Part shown: piece after piece, positions 1 to 10,055 of the stretch
Numbering within the stretch: the first letter of the stretch is position 1
Layout of the letters: each line of letters opens with the position of its first letter
From: Hofstenia miamia
Taxonomy: Eukaryota; Xenacoelomorpha; Acoela
Reading direction: 5' to 3'
Length of the DNA: 64,000 nucleotides
Assembly (NCBI GenBank): GCA_004352715.1
Contig: SCFE01000002.1
Location: 1,010,549 to 1,074,548, forward strand
Notes under the pieces: model-generated
What the model saw: only the letters and a program-made list of their open reading frames with translations
The model's database searches: none
Told to the model about the DNA's origin: nothing
Made by a program: the position numbers and the translations under genes

Positions 1-432
1 TTTTCCCAGAAATATAGGGATTTTTGAGAGCAATTGCAACTGTTTTCTGAATGAATTTTCCAATAATTTTTCGAGGGCGTCCACTTCCTTTTCTTCTTTT
101 GAGAGATTCTCCTTGTCGAATTTTTTTCAGCTTTCGAAAATAAGTTGATCGAGAAATTTGCGATGTCGCAAAGGCGTTTTCAAGCTGTTCCAACGTTTCC
201 ATTCCGAAGAAATCAAGTAGAAACTTTGCAAAGCAAAACAATTTGTTTGGTAAGGGTTTTCAAATAATTACGAAGCACCAGTTTAATTAATTAACTTTTT
301 TGTTTTACCATTTTAAAGTTCACAAAATTCTCGTTGTCTTTTATTTTTATAGTTTTCCTCTAAAACGTCTCAAGACGTTTCCACAGAGCGTTAAAAAATA
401 GATGTTCAGTCTCATTTTTTTGCAGCCAACTA
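1..432 (-). mobile_element. Tc1-like DNA transposon, end fragment cut by window edge
   Basis: The first 432 bases match the 5' (transposase N-terminal) end of the two longer Tc1-like copies at 42600-43891 and 59098-60388, in the same orientation. The outer end is the inverted repeat ending GCAGCCAACTA, followed by the TA target duplication at 433-434. The coding part visible is only the N-terminal DNA-binding region (minus strand, about 1-230); the catalytic domain lies outside the window. Single-base differences from the other copies are present, so this is an independent insertion. Confidence 0.85.
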
Positions 433-434
433 TA

Positions 435-3400
435 TGTGGACTGCAGAAATTGAAACAGCGACAGGTACTTGTTTGCATAATAAATGTGTTTGCAGTAATT
501 TCTATCAATATGTACAAAGGATCATTATTTGGTCTTAACTATATTATATGTAGGCTAGGAAGCTGCTCTATTTATTACGTAGTTTATCTAATTATTCAGC
601 AGCTAGTGTCAATGCATCTTAGCGTATTGCATGATTATATTAACACCACACATTGTTGAGTGTGAGTCCATTAGTCGAATTGTGACTGGTATGTATTAGC
701 ACAAATAGTTAGGGCACACATAATGAATATTGTCCTTGTGAGCATGAGCTGAATTGTTGGAATAGGGAGATCTCAGAGCAGCGGATGGACTCTTGGTGAC
801 TGGATACCACTTCAGGTAGTTGCCCACCTCGATTACAGTGAACTGGAGTCTCGTGGAGCTACCTAAACAGTAGTGGTTAATCGTTACACTTGTGTGGAAC
901 CTAATATAGATTAGTTCGAGTGCAAAGTGTATTAGAGGCAGAAAAGTTCAACAAGATAGACATTAACCCACTTTGGAGAAACTGCATGGCTGTATTACTA
1001 AATAGATACTTTTAACTGCACATCTCAGCCTGGGTGTTGATTCTACACTATCCACTTCATTAAATTTCAAATCTCTAATAATATCTCTTCTCTTCCTAAT
1101 TAGATAAATATATTAATGAGCGAGGGCGAAAATTTTTCTTTCTAGATAGAAATTCTAATAGTTTTCATCACGAATCAATTAAATTGTCGAATGAAACGTG
1201 AATAGAAATCACATAAAAATTTAGAGCTGAGACTTTTAGAAAACGATATACACTTGTACTTAAAGAGTCAAAAACTGAACGTTACATATTGTGGTTATTA
1301 ATTTTAAAGTTTTTGATTGGCTTAAATTTCATTCTTTGCAATTATCATTTAATTTTTTACGAGTGAATTTCTCTTGACTCTATCTTATTATTATCATTGT
1401 TATTATGTGTCAAGCTTGGAATCGAAGGATCATCGACATTATTATATCCTAGGTGAACTTACACTAATTGCAATAAAATTCGGCATTTATGCTTGGATAA
1501 TTTTTGCTATAAGTATTCAAATTGTAGTTTTTGCTTTTAGTACCTGTATTAAATTTTTCTGAAAAATTCAAATGTATGTATTTTCAAAAAATCAAGTTAG
1601 ATTTAGAAGTTCAGCATATGCGCAAATTTTTGTATGCATATGTAATCCGAACTTAGAAAAATATTAACATAGAATTTCTATGTTATCAACACAGGCGAAA
1701 TAATGGTGTTTGTTTAAATTTTCAATGTCAATATTTCTAAAAAAATTTTACACCAAATTTCTTGATATACTTTGCATACCATGTATATTTTACACGATAT
1801 TTGAAATTTCCACAAAAAATAGATAGTCGTTCTCCCAACATCAAAGCTACAAGTTGAATTTGGTCAAGTAAGTCAAGTATATTATATACATTACACGAAA
1901 TATTTTCTTGCTACGAAAAATTTCTGTCGCGCGATGGCTTACGAAAATTGATTTCGCATGCTATCTTAATACATGGCATAAAAAATATTTTTAGCAATTG
2001 CTCTAAATTAGCATGCATTTTTCTACCGTCACGGAAATCTTTCTGAATGATGAAGCAATGTGCATTGTAGTGCTGCTTTTCTTCAAAGAATATCTTTGCT
2101 AGATTTTGGGGTAATTGGGACTTTATAGGCCCCATGCATTTTACTAAGACATCTAAAAAAATTTTTGTTTGGCATAAACCATAGAAAAAATTATTTTTAC
2201 AGACTTCCTTTAATGGAATCTGATAATATGTTATAAAGAGGGTCTTAATTGATTCATTTCATGTCAATTACTCACGGCGATTTTAGGGATAACATATTTT
2301 TCTCAGTAGTTGATGACATTATTTATAAAGAGTGTAGTCTTTTTTTCAGAGAAGCATTGCATTATGAGCTAACTACAGAATTTGGGGTAATGTTCTCCTT
2401 CCAGAAACATGAGCATAATGCAAAAAGACAATGTCAAGAAATTAACCACTTCTTTTGGGAACCTTAGTAACAAGTTTGTCCTTCAATGATAAAGACACTC
2501 TGAAACGTTTTATTATTGTTATACTCGAGTATAATTTTTGTTTCTGACTAATCTCAAAGTGTTTTCGAGATATAGCAATCACTTAGGTTGTAGGTATTTT
2601 CTCAATTCACATTAAAACAGGCTTTCCTTAATTAGAAAAAATGGAATAAAATTTCTAAATGTGTATTTTTCATTTTACATCATAATGTTACTAATAAATA
2701 AATGTGGAATCCCAACAGGCGCGTCCTAGAAGATTTCGAATGGGGGAGGGGGCTTCAATTTTTATTTTATATTATTAAACGATTATATATTTGCAATTTA
2801 TTCAAAATCGAATCCTATTTGCCAAAAATGGCAATGATTTATGAGGTTCACAAAACTTTAAGTTTTATACTTATACACATGAAAGATAGTCTTTTAAAGA
2901 CATTTTTTGTTAATGGCAGAGCATAAAATTGTTCAAAAAATGATTTCTATCGTATGAAATACACAAAAATTATTTTTTATTGAAATAATCACATATTATG
3001 CTTAGATCGTTTGAGAAGGGGACGAACGTACCGCCTGAAACCGCACCAGAGTATAAAATAGGTTACTTAAATATCTATTCTAGTATATTATTCTAGCTGC
3101 TACCAAAATAATCACAGCTAAACGAACAATCCTGTTAGATGACCACCGACAAAAACACTGGTTTTGCATAATTTTTTATTTTGTTATTTCCATTATTTGT
3201 TGAAATTTAACCTCTTACGGACAGGTGTGGGTACAAAAATACCGTATGGCAAGTTAAAAAATTATATTTCTTGTATTCTCTTTAAAATTTCAAAAATCTG
3301 AAAAACTACAGGTATTCTTGCTTTGTTTAGATCGAAAACTTTGTTACGAACTTATTGCAAACGTTTTCTTAATGAAAAAAACGGGTGGAAAGACCTGCTT

Positions 3401-3755
3401 TGACAAAATGCCGCCTTTTTGGAAAGCTATTCAAATGCACAACCTTTTTTAGAGCGAGCATCTGGACACATGATATCATTACAATTCAAGGAACTGATAT
3501 ACCTTCTATATCAATCAATTAAATTAAGGATTTTTAGAAAATCTTTTTTATGATTTTAATTGATGTTCAAATACAATACCGCCTGCAGCCTTGCCGCTGA
3601 GGGCCATTATAATATTCAAGCAAGATGTAACCGGCTACCAACCGGCTGGCAATTTACCGACTTGCAACTGCTTAAAAATTTCAAAAGGCCGTTTACTGCC
3701 AAAATTAAAACAATGTTCTGTTTTATTTGATAAGTTGGGAATATTTTGCTAATAT
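435..3755. other. Non-genic AT-rich stretch
   Basis: No ORF with recognisable domains on either strand. A somewhat GC-richer patch lies at about 765-1050 but holds no long reading frame. At 3629-3650 the motif AACCGGCT occurs twice in close succession; similar ACCGGC motifs recur at about 4096 and 21804-21855, perhaps fragments of one dispersed repeat. Confidence 0.5.
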
Positions 3756-3781
3756 ATTTATATATATATATATATATATAC
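3756..3781. repeat. (TA)n microsatellite
   Basis: Uninterrupted TA dinucleotides. It is followed by a short conserved block and a telomere-like CCTAACCCTAACCCC motif; the same arrangement recurs near 7663-7729. Confidence 0.9.
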
Positions 3782-3826
3782 ATTGAAATACCTAAATACT
3801 TCATGTATTTATTGGAAAATACTAAG

Positions 3827-3841
3827 CCTAACCCTAACCCC
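3827..3841. repeat. Telomere-like CCTAACCCTAACCCC motif
   Basis: Two and a half units of the complement of TTAGGG, about 45 bases after a (TA)n tract. The flanking text (CTTCATGTAT, then TTGGAAAATACTAA) is also found before the second such motif at 7715-7729, so both belong to one dispersed repeat. Confidence 0.6.
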
Positions 3842-3925
3842 AACTACTCAAACTTATTTGTTTTTAGGTGAAATAGCAATTTCACAAATTCACTGAAATT
3901 TTTGGGATTTCACCAAATTCCTAAT

Positions 3926-4713
3926 TACCCAGTCTTACTGTAATATATATATANNNNNNNNNNNNNNNNNNNNNNNNNNNNNNNNNNNNNNNNNNNNNNN
4001 NNNNNNNNNNNNNNNNNNNNNNNNNNNNNNNNNNNNNNNNNNNNNNNNNNNNNNNNNNNNCACAGATTAACTATACAATGCAAATATAATGTGACGGCTA
4101 AAACCGGCCGACCGGTATTAGCCCCACTAAACTGGAAATGTACCTTGATTTTTCGGTAGGAGCAAGGCACGAAAGTACATAGTGGGACACGAGGACGACA
4201 CTAAATTAAAAGAAATCAAGGTCGAGTTGAGCACGACATGAAAATCTATACATTTTCCAATGAATGAAGGAAGCATCTTAGATTAAATTCAATGAATGAA
4301 ATGTTTTTAGCTATAAATGTTTTCAATACTTTAACAAATTGTCCGAGAAAGAAAGCTTTCGATGGTTTTAATGTGCAAATTAATAGATTTAGAAAATCAA
4401 AATAACAAATATGTTTGATACGTATAATAATGTCGGCATTGGCACTAAATTTTCTGTAAAATGAGCACTGGCACGGCACGGTACGATATAAAGCAAGGCA
4501 CGGTTCCATCTGTGTACTAAAATATGCAACATGTATCCATCTCAAGCCGTGCTTATTGAAGTTCCCGCATCAAGCGTTTGCATTAACTAACAAAACTTTT
4601 AGTTTGAAGTTTAATAAATGAACATATATTAAACAGTAGGTTGCAATTGAGTGATAGACTGAGGCCAATGTCACCTTCTACTGAATCATTTGTTCCATTC
4701 AGTCATTTTGCGT
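3926..4713. repeat. Duplicated segment, copy 1, containing a gap
   Basis: Begins TACCCAGTCTTACTGTAA, enters a TA tract, then 107 N (3954-4060), then 653 bases that reappear at 5630-6282. A 99-codon reading frame at 4246-4545 translates identically in both copies, so at least that part has no amino-acid difference. The frame has no recognisable domain and is not called as a gene. Confidence 0.9.
3954..4060. other. Assembly gap (107 N)
   Basis: Run of N starting inside a (TA)n tract; the equivalent place in copy 2 (about 5595-5629) is resolved as (TA)n. Confidence 0.99.
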
Positions 4714-5574
4714 TAACTGGGTCATAGTCATACGGTCTTAAAAATTTACTAATATGAAACAGGCTGTATATTGTACACAAATACTTCCATGTGTCATCAG
4801 TGATGTTACAATTTTTAAATGAGCCCCACATTCAGCATAAGACAAAATACTGTTGTGAATTAACGTAGAATTAAGCTAGGTAAGTGCATCAGAACCCCGG
4901 CTTTATCTCCTTTCCTAAAATAAAATTAATTAAATAAATACTTCTTACGACTAATAGTATTTGCAAAAACAGAACTCTCACCAATGCATACGTCATATTT
5001 CTTACTAAATTTTGGGTTGGGCTGAGTTGGGACGCATTAAGACGCATTAAAGTATATATAAATGGATGGAGCTCATGTTTCAAATGAATTAGAGTCATGA
5101 TAGGGTTATAGACTGGCATTGGCTGTTTCTTACCTTATTCGATTGTTATACTTAGACTATCGATATCAAAGGGGAGAGGCTTCAATGCTTCGAATGCCAT
5201 CCCACATCTGTCACCATGTAATGATTTGACCGTACAAATGAGTAAAATCGTTTATTAAAACACAAGTGACAAATATTACAATTATATACAATAGACACTA
5301 CAGGGTAACAAGTATGCCAGGACGCATCACGGTAAATAGTAACTAGTATCCCAGTACATCCCAGGCACACATGGGGTAAACGTAACCAATACAATATATG
5401 TCATGTTCCTTGATAAAATATTTCTGAGGAGAATAAGAACAAAAGAATTAAAAAGGTGTTAACTGGACACGTGATACATTTACTAAATACATTTTTCTGT
5501 ATAAAGACATCTCAGCATACATAAAAAATGAAATTATATCAAATAGAAGACCCGGTTAACTATGTTTATATATA
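4714..5574. other. Unique spacer between the duplicated segments
   Basis: No recognisable coding region. At 5028-5050 the phrase GACGCATTAA is directly repeated. Short reading frames here (up to 76 codons) have no domain signature. Confidence 0.5.
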
Positions 5575-5575
5575 N

Positions 5576-5591
5576 TACCCAGTCTTACTGT

Positions 5592-5628
<37 letters not shown>

Positions 5629-6282
5629 TCACAGATTAACTATACAATGCAAATATAATGTGACGGCTAAAACCGGCCGACCGGTATTAGCCCCACTAAA
5701 CTGGAAATGTACCTTGATTTTTCGGTAGGAGCAAGGCACGAAAGTACATAGTGGGACACGAGGACGACACTAAATTAAAAGAAATCAAGGTCGAGTTGAG
5801 CACGACATGAAAATCTATACATTTTCCAATGAATGAAGGAAGCATCTTAGATTAAATTCAATGAATGAAATGTTTTTAGCTATAAATGTTTTCAATACTT
5901 TAACAAATTGTCCGAGAAAGAAAGCTTTCGATGGTTTTAATGTGCAAATTAATAGATTTAGAAAATCAAAATAACAAATATGTTTGATACGTATAATAAT
6001 GTCGGCATTGGCACTAAATTTTCTGTAAAATGAGCACTGGCACGGCACGGTACGATATAAAGCAAGGCACGGTTCCATCTGTGTACTAAAATATGCAACA
6101 TGTATCCATCTCAAGCCGTGCTTATTGAAGTTCCCGCATCAAGCGTTTGCATTAACTAACAAAACTTTTAGTTTGAAGTTTAATAAATGAACATATATTA
6201 AACAGTAGGTTGCAATTGAGTGATAGACTGAGGCCAATGTCACCTTCTACTGAATCATTTGTTCCATTCAGTCATTTTGCGT
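5576..6282. repeat. Duplicated segment, copy 2, bounded by single N characters
   Basis: Starts directly after an N at 5575 and stops directly before an N at 6283. The last 653 bases match copy 1 (4061-4713); it also contains a fully resolved TA tract at 5595-5625. Single N at both joints suggests a contig inserted during gap filling. Confidence 0.9.
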
Positions 6283-6283
6283 N

Positions 6284-6382
6284 TACATAGTTAATAGTTA
6301 ACATGGAAGAAGGCATAATTCAATCTAAAGAGAATCTGATAGACTTTGCATTCTTGTTCTATAACATAGAATAATTAGAATC

Positions 6383-6419
<37 letters not shown>

Positions 6420-8217
6420 TCAATGGGAATCACCTCTGCAAAGCTGTTTCTTAAAATTCTCATGAAGTTCATCTGTAGAATATTACCTGATTTGCCAGAA
6501 CATTGACAGCATCAACTTGGAATTTGATTACCTAAATACAGGCAGAATCAGGTTTTCTACATAAAGCCTGTTCGTAATGAAATAAACGTTCAAAATACAT
6601 AATCCACCATTGTTTTTCATGGCGCCATAGAGCAAATTGAGAATAATGAGATTTTTTGTAATATATAAAAACAATTTTTGCTTAATTGTTTTTGCCAAAT
6701 TGATGTAATTTCATATCCATCTATCTATATATGCATAGAACAACTAAGCGAAATGGTTTTTATAGACGTATATACTGTGATAGATTACAATAATATTTGA
6801 TTATCTATGATGCTATATTTTATTGCCATGGCGATTCGTGGGGCCAAATAAGGATGAAACATTTCTTAAGAATGTCTACAAAGTTACTTCGGCCAAAAAA
6901 CAACTAAGGCTCCGCGCAAATGCTACAACTTTTGTTGATAATCCAATTATAGAGCGCAATGTGATAGGATAATTTTGAAATAATTTGAATTCCTCCAATG
7001 TGGTTTCGTATCTTAATTCGTTTCACAACAAAAGTTGTATCGTCTGCGCGGGCCTACGGGTTATGGAGCTACGCACAAGGAATTCAGCATTAAAACAGCG
7101 TAAATTTTTTAGTATCTTACAGGTGAAATTTTTAAATCGTTTCATTGAAAAATCGAATGGGCTCAATAGCGACACTTCAGACATTTATATTGATAATAAA
7201 AACTTGACAGATAAAAATAGAAACTAAGTCATTAAAATCAAACATTTAATAAGTTAGTTTTCCTAAAATTCCTCAATCAACAACTTAGGCAATCCATTTG
7301 TAGCTCCTCCCCTGATTTGAATTTCTTGTGGCTTACGCTATAGCTTTTATGCACATAATGTTTACTGCCGAATAACTCATATAAAGGAATTGAACGTGGA
7401 TTTAATGTTGTTAGTATTGTTGGCCCAAACTCACACAAAACTTTCAAGTCTTAGCGCTTGTATAGAATGAAATATTAAGAATTGTATCAAAAAGCAATTA
7501 ACTTGAAATGTAGCACTACACTTGTGTTTGTCCCATTTGAAATTTCAGTAGAATGTGCTTTGCTTGTTTATTTTAATAGCTATGCATTACCAATTTGTGG
7601 GAAAGTCTCCTCGCTTGTGAAAATGATTTATATTCGGTAAGATCATCTTTTTATTTATATTCAATATATATATATATATATAGCTTCATGTATATTTACT
7701 GGAAAAATACTAAACCTAACCCTAACCCCATCCCTAACTCCTCTAAATTGACAGCAATTGGTGAATTAATTGTCCTATACTTTCTTGATATGCCAAATTA
7801 CTTGAAGTCATACATTATTTTTTGAAATTGATTTTGTTTTTTGCGTGTAAACATTTTTATCTCTTCTAAGTACATGAGTTGCGCATATTTACATTATAGT
7901 TCTCATTAATATCAAATACTAAATGGCTTATGCAATAAATATACAGTTTTCTAAATGCTAATAGTTTCAAGTATTTTTTCCCCTACTGTAATTTATAAAC
8001 ATTTAATTATTTGCATATTCATGTCTTCAGCATACTTAGAGATGTCGCATTTCATCATAATTTAGACATCTTGTTTTGGGCAAAATATGACAGCATTTCT
8101 AAAAAAAAATTATTATTTTTATGTTTTCGTTTTACATAACGTCCGAAACCAAGTGTTACATTTGAATTCTAAATGTACCCAGTAGAGTTGGCTAGAAAAT
8201 GTACATTGGAAGTATAA
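6284..8217. other. Non-genic AT-rich stretch with two (TA)n tracts
   Basis: Holds (TA)n at 6388-6415 and 7663-7682 and the second telomere-like motif at 7715-7729. An 80-codon frame at 6985-7227 has no recognisable domain and is not supported as a gene. Confidence 0.5.
7715..7729. repeat. Telomere-like CCTAACCCTAACCCC motif, second copy
   Basis: Same 15-base motif as at 3827-3841, again placed about 30 bases after a (TA)n tract and preceded by related text (CTTCATGTAT and CTGGAAAAATACTAA). Confidence 0.6.
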
Positions 8218-8218
8218 N

Positions 8219-9024
8219 CCACCAGTGGCAGATACGGTGGCCCACCAGGTGGGTTTTGGCCACTCGTGCACCAGTGGCTAGCTGGTGGTCCACTGTTGGC
8301 TAATTGGTGGGCCACTGGTGGCAAAAATATGATTTAAGCATTAGAGAAATGTCTCAAATGTAGTAACAGCAAACTTTTATATTAATAGAGTTTAAACATT
8401 GCAGTTTAAACTAACACAAACCCAAAAAAGGGTTGAAGGAAATGCTAACAAGTTCACTATTTATATTGAATGAAGATTGACAATGGAAAGTATAATGAAT
8501 TTTTTATTATAACCAATAACAACAAGCACACAAAAATGCCCAATTTAGATTTAATTTTCAATTTCTGAAGAAATTGCAATTTTTAAACATGATTTTTTCC
8601 AATGATTAAAAATATATTTTGCCCAATTTTAGGTATTCATGTAGACATTGATTTCAAGGTCCACGAATAATCGTGAATAAATTATTTTGAAATTTCATTC
8701 TGCCTATATATCTTATAATTTTTGCAAACGAAAAATTGCAAAAAAGCTCTTCACAATGAATTTTATATGTTTATGAGATCTAAGAGAGCATAATAATGAA
8801 TAATATTTTACTTGCAAGCATTAGCTCATATATTATTTATGANTCCACCAGTGGTCCACTGGTGGCTATGAGTGGCTGAAATTGCTACTACTGCCACTAC
8901 TTATCCACCAGTGGTCCACTGGTGGCTATGAGTGGCTGTAATTGCCACTGGTGGGAACTGGTGGCCGCCCATGCCACTCATTCCCCACCAGTGGACCAGT
9001 GGTGGTGGCTACATGGGTAATGCA
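8219..9024. repeat. Palindrome-rich repeat: CCACCAGTGG/CCACTGGTGG clusters
   Basis: Two GC-rich blocks (8219-8332 and 8844-9024) dense in CCACCAGTGG and its complement CCACTGGTGG flank about 510 bases of AT-rich sequence. In the right block a 60-base unit starting TCCACCAGTGG is tandemly repeated at 8844 and 8904; each unit opens with two 10-nt complementary arms separated by one T. Each block starts right after a single N (8218, 8843), so the assembler had trouble here. The layout resembles the ends of a foldback element, but no clear target duplication is visible. Confidence 0.65.
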
Positions 9025-9195
9025 TGAAAATACCTGTGACTGTAGCGACATGATCGTGAATATATCAAATAAATTTAGAAATCCTTAACAAAGAAATGTG
9101 TTATACAATATTCAGACAGGGTTAATACAAATGAGCTTCCAATCTATTTAATTTCTTCATCGGGTGTCACTCAGTAAAGAAATCATAGCCACCTA

Positions 9196-9422
9196 AGGCC
9201 ACGGTTAGACTAGTGATTTGCTCAAAAGTGATCTATCACATTTTGAGTGAATCGCACGTCTAACCACCCGAGATAATTAGCGATGTGACGATCACGAAGA
9301 AATCGTGCGCGTTCGATTTCCTTATGATCGTCACATGTCTAATTATCTAGGGTGGTTAGACGTGCAACGCTTTCAAAAGTGACAGATCACTTTTAACTAA
9401 TCACCTAGTCTAACCGTGGCCT
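9196..9422. mobile_element. MITE, 227-bp near-perfect palindrome with TA duplication
   Basis: Begins AGGCCACGGTTAGACTAG and ends with its reverse complement; TA flanks both sides (9194-9195 and 9423-9424). The two halves are complementary along nearly their whole length, for example the internal CACGTCTAACCACC is mirrored as GGTGGTTAGACGTG. There is no coding capacity. TA target preference fits a non-autonomous Tc1/mariner-type element, but the family is not identified. Confidence 0.85.
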
Positions 9423-9712
9423 TACTAGCTATACAATCAAGGATTTGCAATAAAATATTGCAATAATATTGGATTTAGGAAAAAATGCAAAAAATATATT
9501 GCAATATTTTCGATGAACGAGTATTGATATTCTGTTCGTCTAATTTACTAATAATTCGAAAAAAATATAGTAGCAATTATCATTTTCATAAGTGGCTATT
9601 TGTAAGGAGAGGATCTTTGTTAAATTTTTTATTAGATTGATTAACAGTTTTACGCGAATCATGCAAATCACTCGTTTTTTGAAGTGATTGTTTCAGAATG
9701 AACAGCAGCTAA

Positions 9713-10052
9713 AGCTCATGCTACACGAACAACTTTTGTCGCCAATTTTTATTACGAAAATCGTTCGTGTAGCACCCCTCTTCCAAAACTAAAATCGGGA
9801 GTAATTATCTAGACTAAAGTTGTTCGTTGGGTCCAACTAAAGTTGACAACAAAAGTTGTCCGTTCGATCCAACAAAAATTGGACAATAAAAATTGTTCGT
9901 GTAGCACCCCTTTCGCCAACCTTTAGTCGTGAAGTAATTAAAGGCAAAAGTTGTTCGTGTAGCATACCAAATCAACAATAAAAGTTGTTCGTTCGGACCA
10001 CAGAAATTGGTGACAAAAGTTGGCGACAAAAGTTGTTCGTGTAGCATGGGCT
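9713..10052. mobile_element. MITE, 340 bp, TAA duplication (Harbinger-like)
   Basis: Begins AGCTCATGCTACACGAACAA and ends with the reverse complement, one mismatch in the first 20 bases. TAA flanks it on both sides (9710-9712, 10053-10055), the three-base TWA target typical of PIF/Harbinger elements. The interior repeats the terminal phrase GTTGTTCGTGTAGCA several times in both orientations. A 77-codon frame (9814-10047) simply translates these repeats and is not a gene. Confidence 0.85.
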
Positions 10053-10055
10053 TAA

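Noticed and set aside
4246-4545. 99-codon minus frame repeated at 5815-6114
   Set aside because: Identity reflects the duplicated assembly segment; no domain, no splice or expression evidence.
8219-9024. CRISPR-like array
   Set aside because: Repeats are palindromic words without regular spacing or unique spacers, and the DNA is eukaryotic.
9814-10047. 77-codon frame rich in NEQLLL
   Set aside because: It is the translation of repeated MITE motifs.
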